DNA of 64,000 nucleotides from Trissonchulus latispiculum (taxonomy: Eukaryota > Nematoda > Enoplea > Enoplida > Ironidae): contig JASAND010032009.1 of assembly GCA_030248195.1 (NCBI GenBank), positions 1 through 64,000 of the forward strand, in the 5' to 3' direction. How positions within the stretch are numbered: the first letter of the stretch is position 1; every line of letters starts with the position of its first letter. The translations under genes and the position numbers were made by a program. Below the pieces are notes generated by a model, which did not search any database, was not told where the DNA came from, and saw only the letters and a program-made list of their open reading frames with translations. Below are positions 1 to 9,539 of this stretch, one piece after another.

Positions 1-3000
1 TGGGGATGACCGCCTGCGTCTGGAAAACATACTGTTACTACGACGGCGAGTTTCCGTCGGAGAGTCAGAATCAGACCTTTCTCTTCCACGACCAACCAAT
101 TTTATTGACTCAGCATTAGGCCGATACCTAACTGAAGCCGAGTTACGCTGCGATCGTCTCTTACACCGGCGGCAACAGAAGCAGAGGAGCAAACAACCCA
201 ACACTAGGATAACTATGGCCACCACTACATACAGGCCAAATAAAGAAATCCTGAAATCCCGTCCAAAGACAGGATACAGACCGGCATGATCTGCGACCTC
301 TTGAATCAGGCTCTTTGCCTCTGTATTCTGCCTTTGCGCTAACTCCAACGATGTAAAGTCGATTTCGAACGGTGTTATAACTTTTGACCAATGAGGTGTC
401 TTCTGAAATACTTTTACGCGTACTTGCTGTACCACTTTTAAGCTGTTGTAGTAGACATACGAGCCAACTGTTAAGAGTGTATAATCTGTGTGTGAAAACC
501 AGAGTACACCGTGACTGGGCACACTGATCCTATTACCTACATTCTGATGTGCTATGGTGTATGATCGTGTGACAAGTACCTGAGTTTCGTTTGTACGAAT
601 TAGTACTCCGGCTGTGGTAGACTTTATTTGAGTACTCCTACTTGGTACAGCTAAGCGGTGTCGGGGTTCACAATATTTTTCGCTAGTGTGGGGACTATTA
701 TATAGTGCACTGATGCAGCTTTGTTCTTGAGACCATGCTAACGGGATAGAATGTGGGTGACACAACCACAGCCCAGGATGGCTGATACATTGTTCGTTGT
801 TGATGGGGAGTACTAAGTGATTATAGCTATTATCACCTGCAGGGATGTTTCCTAGCATTATCAGGTCAGGTAAATCTAAACTGTACTGAAGGTTAGTCGT
901 CTTGTTGTGCCAACAAACATTGTGAACTTTGAAAACAGGTTTCACGTCTTCATCGATTATGATCGGAATCTCAAGCAAAAATGAAAATAACAACCGATGA
1001 ATTTCCAGTTTCACTGGGTACGTTTTCGCAAATTGATATAGTAAAGCGGGTTCTTGGTAGAAAAGCGTGCCTTGCAAATTTACATTGTCGCGCAAAAGTC
1101 GTTTTAGGGTAGTCACGTCGATTAGGTCCGGTGCTAATCGACCTTCGGTAGCTGCTAGCATAGCACCGTCAACCATTCTTGTAATGGTTTCCTTCATTGC
1201 TAGGCCACTAACCAGTGCGTCAACTTCTTGTACTATCTGATTCTGAGAGCATGCAATTTGATTAATTTTGTCTTGTATTTGTTTGATAGAATGGTGAGTG
1301 AAAATGTAGAGCTGCTCATTTGCGGATGTCAACCTGTTTAGTGTTCGATCCCGCAAGTGTGCGTCGGTTTTCATTAGCATCATAGCATCTTGTAATGTGT
1401 CAAGTTTTGAACCAACTTTACCTAAGTAGATGCTATTAGCTAGGCCTAAACCAGTTCCAGTCAAACCAAGAACTCCAGCAATCAAGGCACCCAAAAACCG
1501 CTTTTCTCGGTTTGGCGCAGTTTTCTCTTGATTTGGTGAAACGGACGGTTCGGGCGACCCAGTTTCTGCGCAAAACCCCTCTGCCTGTTTGCAGACTTGG
1601 TTTAACAGTTTTGCGTAGAAATCGGTGTTCAATACGCCCTCGTAGGCAATGGCTAGATCACTAATCACTGCCTGTAACCGTTTGTGTAGACTATGTCGGC
1701 CTGTGCAACTGCTATTAATCTGGCTGGTCCTTATTCCTGAAAATTCGACATAGTCGTCGTAGTCCTTTTCTGCCTGTGGTAGTTCAGCGTGGATAACTAT
1801 GGGCAGATATTCTACGTTACGTGGTGTGAGTGCCAGCCCAGCGGGTTCTATGGCAACTCCATATCCAGTGTGCACCTGTGTTGTGAACTTGCCTAACTCC
1901 CCGGCGAGTGACCCTCGTGTAGTTGGCAACAAGCAAAACACGACCAGTGGCAGAATTAGGGCTGCCTTGAGAAACGATGTGGCGCGCACGCGCGTTCTAA
2001 TTGGCCAGGGTGCCATCCTCAACCGCGGACCTGCATGTCCAAGATGTTCGTTCTGTGGTGCTTCCCATTGTGTTTCTGCATTGTTCATAGACACATGAGT
2101 GTTAGTGCTTCGTTCCACTAGAGCCTTGTTATGCACAGCTAATTTGCATAAACCCGAGGTTCGACGTGCACTAGCGACGTGAACAGTAGGGTACAAGGCT
2201 TTGACAGCAGTTTCCCTAGTGGTTTCTTCGTCTTCTCTTTCATCCTCATATTCAGCTTCGCTGGAGCTGTGAGCGTAGGTGTGTGGCTCAGTTCGATTCA
2301 TGTAGTTCAGACTGCGGCGTTTCGGTTCATTCCGAGAAGCACGCTGAGCTGACTGAACCTGCGGACAACGTGCCTTTGTATGCCCGGCTTGTCCACATTG
2401 CCAACATTCAATTCCACTGAATTGAGAGCGTCGCTGAGAATTTGGAAAACGTTGTTGCCCTGGAGGACTTTGGTACTGATGGTTCGGTCTATGATAGTTT
2501 TCATTTGTCCTGTTCACAGTTTGGTTTTGCTGGACGCAGCTGACCAGCGTTTGCATCTGCTGAGCCAGATTGTTCATCTGAGTTTGCAAATTAGAGACCT
2601 CTTGTTTGAGCGCTGCTGTTTCTGAGCTATTTTTATCGTGTCTGACAGCACTATACATTTCTCTGTTTTCACGACTACCTAGCTGTTGTCGCTGCTGATA
2701 CTGTTGTCTGTTATTTGGAGGGCGAGACCCACCAAATCTATCATTTCGATAATGCCGACCTGATTGTCGTTCGAAATGACGGTTTGAACTGTTTCTCGGA
2801 GGTGGTCTATTCACCACTTCGTCAAGCCACGGCGCATCACCGTACATTAGATGCTGATGCGCTTCCTGTTCCACAGCCTCAGCTACCGCAGCTTCAAAAT
2901 TTGTAGGTTTGGTGGTTATCAAGTACTGACGAATCCGAGGTTTTAACCCTTTCAAGAAATACCGTAATCTTAAAACCTCGGATTCTGTAGGCGAGACTTC

Positions 3001-3222
3001 AGGAAAGGCATCACGAAAAAGTTTCTGAATATCGTAAGCAAATTCTGAAACTGCTTCGTCTGTTTTCTGTTCTCGCAAAGTGAGTTTGTCGACCGCCAGA
3101 TATTCTACTTTAGGGGAGGGAAACTTCTGCGCAAACTGCTGGCACAGTTCTGTGTAATCGTAACGAGTATTTTGACTGAGACCGTCATAGAAAGTGTCAG
3201 CGAGGCTATCAATTTCTAACAT
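1..3222 (-). CDS. Gag-Env fused ORF of an LTR retroelement (partial at left edge)
   Basis: One minus-strand frame is open from the first ATG (3222) to the window edge, 1074 codons without a stop. Residues 1 to about 285 are Gag-like: a basic, Q/N-rich region, then a CCHC zinc knuckle (C-x2-C-x4-H-x4-C) at 2365-2406. The stretch near 2120-2160 (CKLAVHNKALV) resembles the start of a retropepsin but ends before the Asp-Thr-Gly site. Env follows directly: a signal-like hydrophobic segment (about residues 415-434), a furin-type site ending REKR (after residue 575), a Gly/Leu-rich fusion-peptide-like segment, a long helical region, a C-terminal membrane anchor (about 995-1014) and a Cys/Arg-rich tail. 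This order matches class I fusion glycoproteins. No reverse transcriptase or integrase lies between Gag and Env. Gag-like sequence also continues upstream of 3222. What I infer is a Gag-Env polyprotein; pol beyond the left edge cannot be excluded. Confidence 0.85.
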   Translation of the reverse strand, partial: MLEIDSLADTFYDGLSQNTRYDYTELCQQFAQKFPSPKVEYLAVDKLTLREQKTDEAVSEFAYDIQKLFRDAFPEVSPTESEVLRLRYFLKGLKPRIRQYLITTKPTNFEAAVAEAVEQEAHQHLMYGDAPWLDEVVNRPPPRNSSNRHFERQSGRHYRNDRFGGSRPPNNRQQYQQRQQLGSRENREMYSAVRHDKNSSETAALKQEVSNLQTQMNNLAQQMQTLVSCVQQNQTVNRTNENYHRPNHQYQSPPGQQRFPNSQRRSQFSGIECWQCGQAGHTKARCPQVQSAQRASRNEPKRRSLNYMNRTEPHTYAHSSSEAEYEDEREDEETTRETAVKALYPTVHVASARRTSGLCKLAVHNKALVERSTNTHVSMNNAETQWEAPQNEHLGHAGPRLRMAPWPIRTRVRATSFLKAALILPLVVFCLLPTTRGSLAGELGKFTTQVHTGYGVAIEPAGLALTPRNVEYLPIVIHAELPQAEKDYDDYVEFSGIRTSQINSSCTGRHSLHKRLQAVISDLAIAYEGVLNTDFYAKLLNQVCKQAEGFCAETGSPEPSVSPNQEKTAPNREKRFLGALIAGVLGLTGTGLGLANSIYLGKVGSKLDTLQDAMMLMKTDAHLRDRTLNRLTSANEQLYIFTHHSIKQIQDKINQIACSQNQIVQEVDALVSGLAMKETITRMVDGAMLAATEGRLAPDLIDVTTLKRLLRDNVNLQGTLFYQEPALLYQFAKTYPVKLEIHRLLFSFLLEIPIIIDEDVKPVFKVHNVCWHNKTTNLQYSLDLPDLIMLGNIPAGDNSYNHLVLPINNEQCISHPGLWLCHPHSIPLAWSQEQSCISALYNSPHTSEKYCEPRHRLAVPSRSTQIKSTTAGVLIRTNETQVLVTRSYTIAHQNVGNRISVPSHGVLWFSHTDYTLLTVGSYVYYNSLKVVQQVRVKVFQKTPHWSKVITPFEIDFTSLELAQRQNTEAKSLIQEVADHAGLYPVFGRDFRISLFGLYVVVAIVILVLGCLLLCFCCRRCKRRSQRNSASVRYRPNAESIKLVGRGRERSDSDSPTETRRRSNSMFSRRRRSSP

Positions 3223-3930
3223 ACTCGGAAAAATTTCACACTTGCGCTGATCACTAAAAATCCTGTTTGACTGAAAATATCGGTTCAGTTCTTTGAGAAA
3301 ATCCTTAAACTTTTCTTTTCGGTATCCCCCAAATCGCCTTGGCGGACGACCGATATAAGGCCCACCGGATTAGGGTCTGTATTTGTACTACTACTTGCTT
3401 GGGCTGAAATTCCCAGAATCTGCCATATTTACAGAGCGAACCTTCAGACCAATAGTAATTAAAATTGAGGTTGTGAAGTCATAAGCAAAAGGTAGGTTTA
3501 AACAATTTTACACAACCCGTGACAATTGTTTTAACAAAAGGCGAAGCAACTGTTTTACCCAATTTGGTAAAAATAAATATCCCAGCCCCACAAGACCAGC
3601 TACAATCAAAAGTACACTTACAAGACCTTTAAGGAAACACGACATATTGCAACTTATGAATAGGCAGACTATATACCTGTGACAGCATCGATAAGGTTGA
3701 ACAGCAGAAAATGGGGAAAGACAGAGTCAAAACTGGGAGCCAGAAGGTGTTCAGCCAGACAAAAGACCCAAACTGGAAGCAATGAAATAGCAGGGTCAAG
3801 GAAGGCAAATCGGTCAAAAGAGTCCAAGCAATCACGAAAATTGTCACCAAAATAGGCCAGAAATAAATAGCAAAGCAAAATGGTTCCCAAAGTCTTCACA
3901 GTCAGTCACCGAGATCCAAGATTAACAGTA

Positions 3931-3949
3931 CATCCCACTTCTGACACCA
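3931..3949 (-). promoter_or_regulatory. candidate primer-binding site and LTR inner edge
   Basis: On the minus strand this reads TGGTGTCAGAAGTGGGATG, starting with TGG as expected for a site complementary to a tRNA 3' end. It sits just downstream of TCTGACA at 3954-3960, a plausible LTR end in CA. The outer LTR edge could not be placed because the second LTR is outside the window. Confidence 0.4.
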
Positions 3950-3960
3950 GAATTGTCAGA

Positions 3961-5690
3961 GTGGCCCCGAGTGTCAAAGCAGATACAAACATCCGATTCC
4001 CGATCACTTATCCAGACATCCATAACCCAATCTTTATTCCAGATACCATATAATAAGGAGCATAACCTGAATTAAATGGGTTAAAACCCAAGTGGGTTTT
4101 AACCCGACAAATACAATAGAAACAATAACGATTAAGCAATGTTTATGTAACAGTACGTCTACCTTCTGGCCAAATAGAAAAATACAAAAAATCCGAAAGT
4201 CTTCACTGCAAAACTACATTTTATGTTTCCACCTAGACTCAGTATAAAAATCTAAATTCTCAATATAGGAATACTTCCCTGCTTCCTCAGAATAGTCGTA
4301 GGAAAAGATGTGCTCAGTTCACTTTTAGAAATTGCCTTGAAACCCCTTAACAAAGTCTAGTTACATTAAGGTTTAACCACCCTTAAATTCACATTGTACA
4401 CTGACAGTCCATTTTCATGAGAATGTAGTCGTGCACACCCAAATTCTCTAGACTAACAAATCCTGTGGGTAGCAAATATAAGAGACTTAGGAAGGGGGCA
4501 GGAGTGAGCATGGATAAAATGTTGCCCGTTACCATGTTTTATATACATTTTGTTTAAAGTTAAATATAGGTAATAAACAATAACGCAATTCATGGTTAAA
4601 TAATGGTTAAGTTGCTAAAATAAGAACTTATGAAATAGGTACCCTCTTTTCACTTCGCATGTATTTAATTTCTTCTGTCTATTTGGGCCATATTTCTCTA
4701 TTCATCTGTAACCCAGTTCAATCCTCTTTTCAGATACGTAGAAATAATTTTACAGAATTGTTAATGGAAATTTACAGAATTGCGCATGGAAACTGTTAAA
4801 TGGAACTTGTTAAATTCATTCCACAAAATCTAGAAGCCCGAACTTAGAATCAAGCAAATGCAAACACGTTTACACCAGTATACTGAAGGCGCAACTCCAG
4901 ACTAAGGGTTAAGCAGAGCAACAGTATACCTGAGGTACCGTTCTTATTTAATTAATAGCAATTGGCTAGCGCTACCGAAAAAGAATGCCTTTGATGGTCT
5001 ATTAAAAATTTTCATATTTCATAGTCATATTATAGTACTTTTTGCGATATATAGGTTTAGGATTTGATAGGGAATAGCGCTCTTTTGTTACAAATTTGTT
5101 TATTTCAGCTACAAAAATTAAAACAAATTCTATGTAAAATAAAAACTTAGCAGCTTGACTTTATTTATTGTAACATACAATTTTCGGTTTTAAAGGTATG
5201 AAGTTAGTTGTACCTGTGTGCTGCTTAAGTGCTCTAAAAGGTTTAATTCTCGTTCAACGATTTTCCCCAATGATTTCTGCTATAGTTTTCCATCTCAAAA
5301 AATCTTCGACCCCGAGATGAGATTAGCTGCTTTTTCAATGATTAAGCTTTGTAATGTTGTAACTGTAGTTGTCGAATCGATAAGCAAATTTTATTGGACT
5401 GCTTGAAATTGGTCGAGGAAAGTTCTGTGCGACGTTCGCTTTCTGAATGTTTATCTAGATTGAGAATACTTAGTATTTTGGTAAGCTCTGGTAGCTAAAA
5501 TTTCCACAACATATTGGTAAAAATGAAACAAACCATATCTTTTTCACAGTAAATATTTGTATATAAATAATAAAGAGTAAGCAAAAACACTGTTTAAAAA
5601 CACGTTCATAGGTTTGTGCAGTTAAATATATTAAGTTTTTATAGCAATTGTCAAATAAAAAAATCGTGTGATTTTAGCTTTTTTATCAAA
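3961..5690. other. no gene seen; probably includes LTR sequence
   Basis: AT-rich sequence. The proximal part should contain the 5' LTR of the element to the left, but no repeat partner is available to bound it. An ORF at 5218-5406 starts with a non-ATG codon and has no recognisable features. Confidence 0.4.
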
Positions 5691-5697
5691 AATACCA

Positions 5698-5796
5698 ATT
5701 GGAACCGGAACCGGTAGCTAGAATCGGAACCGGAACCGGAACCGGTAGTCAAGAACCGGAACCGGAACCGGTTTCAAAAATCGGAACCGGTCCCAG
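5698..5796. repeat. clustered GGAACC/ACCGGT hexamer repeats
   Basis: About 100 bp in which CGGAAC and ACCGG words recur a dozen times, ending in CCGGTCCCAGCACG. On the minus strand the end reads CGTGCTGGGACCGGTTCC, like one terminus of a hAT-type element with subterminal repeats. No matching opposite end was found, so it may be a solo end. Confidence 0.5.
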
Positions 5797-6599
5797 CACG
5801 CAAACACTACAAGAATGTACTGGTCAGCCAGTTGGCCTGACATTCAAATGAGTAATCAAAGTGTCAGCCATGCATCAATTTGAGACGGAAAGCGGTTAAA
5901 ATTTATGTTCTTGTGGCCGGATGAGTAAGGCTACAAATCAGTACAATTTGAGCCAAATCTGTCAGCATTATCAAGCTAGAACATCCTGAGATACTTTATG
6001 AACCAGACCAAAATTGGCATTTTTTCATGTTTCAAGTGGAATAGAACTACAATGCCTGGGCAGAATTCCTTCGTACTTGGCACAATTTTGTTGACCTATG
6101 GGGTGTATGTTCACACCAAATTTTACCTTCCGGGGTTGCACCAGAATTAAATTTTTTGATTCGGCGGCCAAAAATTTTCTAAATTTTTGACGATTCTTCA
6201 AGTTTAGGATAGCATTGCTCTCTAACCGTTAGGGTTACAGCAAAGCTAGTGCCAAGTGTTTGTGACCCCATGTATCTTCTCCCATTGTGCCAAAGCATAG
6301 ATGTTTTCATTAAACCAAACAAGAGGAGGGATTTTTTAATGTTTACAGTGGGTGTCACAAAAAGCGGGGGGTAGGACCGGTTCTCGGGTGCCTAGTGAGC
6401 TACTGAGGACCAGCTAAGAACGAAGGACCAAGTATTTGTCAAATTGTAATTTTTGACCACGCACATGATGTTATTCATGCAAAAAATGAAGCCGATCCAA
6501 GAAATTTGGGGCACCCCCATTTTAGTAGCCCCCCTTAATAAATAATAATTTTTCCATCAATTGGAATAGCTCGAATTAGACAATTTTCTTTTGATCTTT
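5797..6599. other. intergenic, nothing recognised
   Basis: No ORF, RNA gene or clear repeat structure was seen. It precedes the conserved upstream block of the first cysteine-rich gene. Confidence 0.5.
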
Positions 6600-6895
6600 T
6601 GATTTCAATATAAAATTGCAATGACAACAAAAGTATATCCAGCTCGTTTTACAGTCTGCGTGTGCGAAACAGCTGACATTTTGTCTTTTCTTCGATTGCG
6701 CCAAATCACAATCAACTTTAATGAATGCGGACAGTTTCTGTATGCAATTTCTGCAGCCTGTGTTCTGTGGAATTAGAATATAAATTTAGACCTTTAAAAT
6801 TGTATTATTTAATTTTTGAATTTAATTTTTCATCTTAAAACCACTTGACCTACATTTCTAATTCAGCGCACCTTGAAGCTGTGAAGCCTGAAGGA
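6600..6895 (+). promoter_or_regulatory. upstream region conserved with the paralogous gene
   Basis: This block aligns with 19328-19608 upstream of the second cysteine-rich gene. Shared words include ACAAAAGTATATCCAG, CAACTTTAATGAAT and GCAGCCTGTGTTCTGTG. A TATA-like AATATAAATTT lies near 6776-6786. The duplication therefore carried the 5' flank, and the block probably holds the promoter and 5' UTR. Function is inferred from conservation and position. Confidence 0.5.
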
Positions 6896-7435
6896 ATGAT
6901 TTATAGAATTTGGTTATTGTCATTGTTTGCGGAGATTGCCATCGCAGCACCGAGAAAATGCTGCCAAACAGATGCGCACTGTGGATCACATGCTTACTGC
7001 ACACAAAGCTGTGATGATCCCATATACACATGCATCTGTAATGGTGGTTTCAAATGGAGCCATGGCGATTCAAAATGCGTTGAGACGGAAAATGAGTGCA
7101 GCGGGGACGAAGACTGTCCTGGAAATAAGAAATGTTGTCAAGTTGGATGGATGACGGAGTTTGAGTGGAAGTGTGCGGACGAATGCAGTCAAACTCCAAG
7201 CGAAACGGCTGGCCCATCTATGCAATGTTGCCTCACAAGTGAACACTGTGGAGTCAAGATGAGATGTGAAAATACGTTTGAGTGTGTCTGTAGTACCCGT
7301 TTCTGGAAATGGGACCCTTCCGCCTACAAATGCGTTATAATGAATGAAAACGATTGCAACTCTGATGGGGACTGCGACCAAGGAAAGAAGTGCTGCAGCT
7401 ATCCTCAGTGGAATGTCTGTGAGAAGGAATGTTAG
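6896..7435 (+). CDS. secreted cysteine-rich protein, EGF/EB-like plus WAP-like repeats (copy 1)
   Basis: Intronless, 179 residues from the ATG at 6896; the frame opens 17 codons earlier only at a TTG. A signal peptide (MIYRIWLLSLFAEIAIA) leads into 27 cysteines. The mature protein is a tandem duplication of one unit of two modules. Module A (residues 22-61 and 111-146) has the order CC-C-C-C-C-C, like an EGF/EB fold. Module B (68-97 and 154-179) has C-x5-C-x5-CC followed by C-x3-C, like the C-terminal half of a WAP domain. Cys39 lies outside the shared pattern and is absent from the paralog. Extracellular location is inferred from the signal peptide and the lack of a membrane segment. Whether it is an inhibitor, defence peptide or matrix protein cannot be told. 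It pairs with the gene at 19609-20151. Confidence 0.85.
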   Translation: MIYRIWLLSLFAEIAIAAPRKCCQTDAHCGSHAYCTQSCDDPIYTCICNGGFKWSHGDSKCVETENECSGDEDCPGNKKCCQVGWMTEFEWKCADECSQTPSETAGPSMQCCLTSEHCGVKMRCENTFECVCSTRFWKWDPSAYKCVIMNENDCNSDGDCDQGKKCCSYPQWNVCEKEC

Positions 7436-7597
7436 TAGTTATGGTGAAGTCGGTGCTGTTGATCCGAAAGAAAGTTCTGAATTAACTACGATTACTGTAA
7501 AATTAAATTTAGCAAAAGTATATTTCACTTTAAAAATGGTTGGTTTCAGAATTTTTTCTGTGTTTCCTGCTTTGGTGTTGCTTCATATTATCTTATT

Positions 7598-7603
7598 AAT
7601 AAA
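7598..7603 (+). terminator. AATAAA polyadenylation signal
   Basis: Canonical hexamer about 160 bp after the stop codon of the cysteine-rich gene ending at 7435, correctly oriented for its 3' end. Confidence 0.55.
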
Positions 7604-7930
7604 AGAGTGCCATTTTAAGGTATATATTGGAATTTGTAACAGACCTTATGCAAATCAGAGTAGGGGCAGTCACCCCAAAATATTTAAATCATAAAGTTAT
7701 TATCTCAGTCTGCATGAAATTAGTATGGGCACGAGTTTCATAAGGTACTTAGTGGTAGGATAAACCTTAAGATTAACCTCTAAGTCATAAGCTTCACCGC
7801 TTTAAATATTTGTTTATATGCAGCTAATCAAATGACTTGATGTGAACGTACTGTTTATAATGATGGCAATGGCAATCATTTTGGTTTGACAGAATGTGAA
7901 TAAGCTGTGTCGTTTGGCATTAAGTAAAAC
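7604..7930. other. intergenic, nothing recognised
   Basis: Downstream flank of the first cysteine-rich gene. No ORF or repeat was identified before the foldback element. Confidence 0.5.
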
Positions 7931-8324
7931 AAGAGTACATAATAACTAAGAGTGTGACAAGCGTCACACTCTTAGTTATCAAGCAGAAAACATACTCTCA
8001 CAATAACGGCCTATCCCCCCCACAACTGAGTACCTGGTGACCCCCCCACAACTGAGTACCAGGTACACAATTGTGTAGCAGCACTCGCTTGTATGTTTAC
8101 ATGTTCAAGCCAATAACATTCTATCAGCAGCTGGCCACTTTTGAGCTTCAACATGTAAACATACAAACGAGTGCTGCTACACAATTGTGTACCTGGTACT
8201 CAGTTGTGGGGGGGTCACCAGGTACTCAGTTGTGGGGGGGTAGGCCGTTATTGTGCAGATGGTGTCTGCAGCCTAATAACTAAGAGTGGGACGCTTGTCA
8301 CACTCTTAGTCATTATGTACTCTT
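7931..8324. mobile_element. foldback element with nested palindromes
   Basis: The ends are inverted copies: AAGAGTACATAATAACTAAG at 7931 and its near-perfect complement ending at 8324. Just inside the left end is a local hairpin (AGAGTGTGAC / GTCACACTCT). Deeper arms carry two copies each of ACTGAGTACCTGGT-type sequence with G/C runs, then ACACAATTGTGTAGCAGCACTCG, all repeated in reverse at 8160-8250 around a loop at about 8105-8150. The whole 394 bp can fold as a long stem. No coding capacity. Flanks (AGTAAAAC / GGTAAAAA) are not a clean target duplication. Confidence 0.75.
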
Positions 8325-8334
8325 GGTAAAAATA

Positions 8335-8820
8335 AGCAAGGAACAAAAAAGTAAAGACAGCTTGCTACAGATTCTTCTCCACACATTTTGTATATATGTA
8401 TATGCATGCATGCTGTATATTATATTGCTAAAATGCAGAATTAATTAATTAAAATGAATGAATTAATTAAACCTGTAGTGTCATATTTTTGTGACAAACT
8501 GTGGATGGCTTGGTTGGCCTCAGTAGTGGATGTCAGAGATGAAACCGGGTCACTGGGTCAGGAGCTCTGATTCCGTCTGGACCAGGTACTATCAGTTGTT
8601 AATGTTTTGCTGCTTAGAATATTTACGCAGAAGTTTTGCCTATTTCTTACCAACTGAAAACTCCAGTAATCACTCAAAAACTAGCAATAGAGATAAAAGC
8701 CTTATTGATCCAGCTTTTTATATTCTTGTTGCAGCACTAGTGTTCTCATAATTTTAGTGGTGTCCTGTCAAATTTGTGTTAATAATTTTGAAGCCATTTG
8801 TAATGAAGCGAGTAAAACTA
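8335..8820. repeat. diverged segment also found at 12010-12960 and 21750-21960
   Basis: Shares with the 12-kb copy GGAACAAAAA...CTTGCTAC, ATGAATGAATTAATTA, TTGTGACAAACT and GTCCTGTCAAATTTGTGTT, in the same order. The last block recurs near 21882. A 73-codon ORF here has no features of its own. It is probably an old segmental duplication of the 3' flank of the cysteine-rich genes. Confidence 0.5.
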
Positions 8821-9034
8821 TATTGCGTTTCTGAGGCTCTTCTTCTCTTCTCTTCTCCTTTGATCCTTCAGGGGCAAACTCGCTAGATTGCAACGGAAGG
8901 TCAGCGCATCTACTGCGAATTAGCAGTCTTAAATACCGAATCTCTAAAAGGTGATGTGTCCAGAATCAGAGATTCCTATAGCCAACCTAAGTAGGGTAGT
9001 GGTCGTGAGTTCGTTTGTTAGGGGTCGTTGGATG

Positions 9035-9275
9035 ATCGCAACAGGATCTTGTTCAGCAATGAGATCGCAACAGGATCTTGTTCAGCAATGAGATCGCAGA
9101 TCACAACAGGATCTTGTTCAGCAATGAGATCACAACAGGATCTTGTTCAGCAATGAGATCGCAACAGGATCTTGTTCAGCAATGAGATCGCAGATCACAA
9201 CAGGATCTTGTTCAGCAATGAGATCGCAACAGGATCTTATTCAGCAATGAGATCGGGACAGGATCTGTTTCAGCA
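9035..9275. repeat. 29-bp minisatellite, about eight units
   Basis: Tandem copies of a 29-bp unit containing CAACAGGATCTTGTTCAGCA. Two units carry an extra seven bases (GCAGATCA for GC), giving a higher-order pattern. The core AACAGGATCTTGTT is nearly palindromic. Confidence 0.85.
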
Positions 9276-9539
9276 AAACTTTCCCTATCTAAGTTTAGCT
9301 GATTACTCAACAATTTATTAGTTAATGACAAAATTCGATACAGTCTGAGAATAACAATATTGATAGAATGATTGCAGGAAAATTAAATAAGTAGTATTAA
9401 AGTATACTCACAATATACAATATGGATACAGGGTACCAGAGCTGCCAACTCTTCTCCCAAACCAGTATTTTAGTTTGACCGATAGTAATGGAAGAATAGT
9501 TAATTTTCGCCAATATATTAATTCCTTCTTTCCTCCGCT

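Larger units (their letters stand above)
1..3960 (-). mobile_element. LTR retroelement, Gag-Env body and 5' leader
   Basis: The element reads leftward. Its Gag-like frame reopens at 3369. An ATG at 3424-3426 in the same frame is followed by in-frame stops at 3391-3393, 3388-3390 and 3370-3372, so the N-terminus is broken or was read in another way. A leader of about 500 bp without a convincing gene runs from 3427 to a candidate primer-binding site at 3931-3949. Small ORFs at 3629-3899 in the leader look incidental. Family assignment (Ty3/gypsy-like or another env-bearing clade) cannot be made because pol is not visible. Confidence 0.75.

Noticed and set aside
161..2906. Short ORFs on both strands across the Gag-Env region
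   Set aside because: They are out-of-frame shadows of the single long minus-strand frame.
3954..4990. Full 5' LTR of the Gag-Env element
   Set aside because: The second LTR is outside the window, so the outer boundary would be a guess.
5698..5796. Complete hAT element ending at 5796
   Set aside because: A similar 8-mer occurs near 4860 but no matching left terminus follows it, so only a solo end is supported.
6845..6895. Extended N-terminus of the cysteine-rich protein from TTG (and the same at 19558)
   Set aside because: The ATG 17 codons later begins a clean signal peptide, and animal genes rarely start at TTG.
9035..9275. Regularly spaced 29-bp repeats, considered as a CRISPR-like array
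   Set aside because: Units are contiguous with no unique spacers, and the genome is animal; it is a minisatellite.
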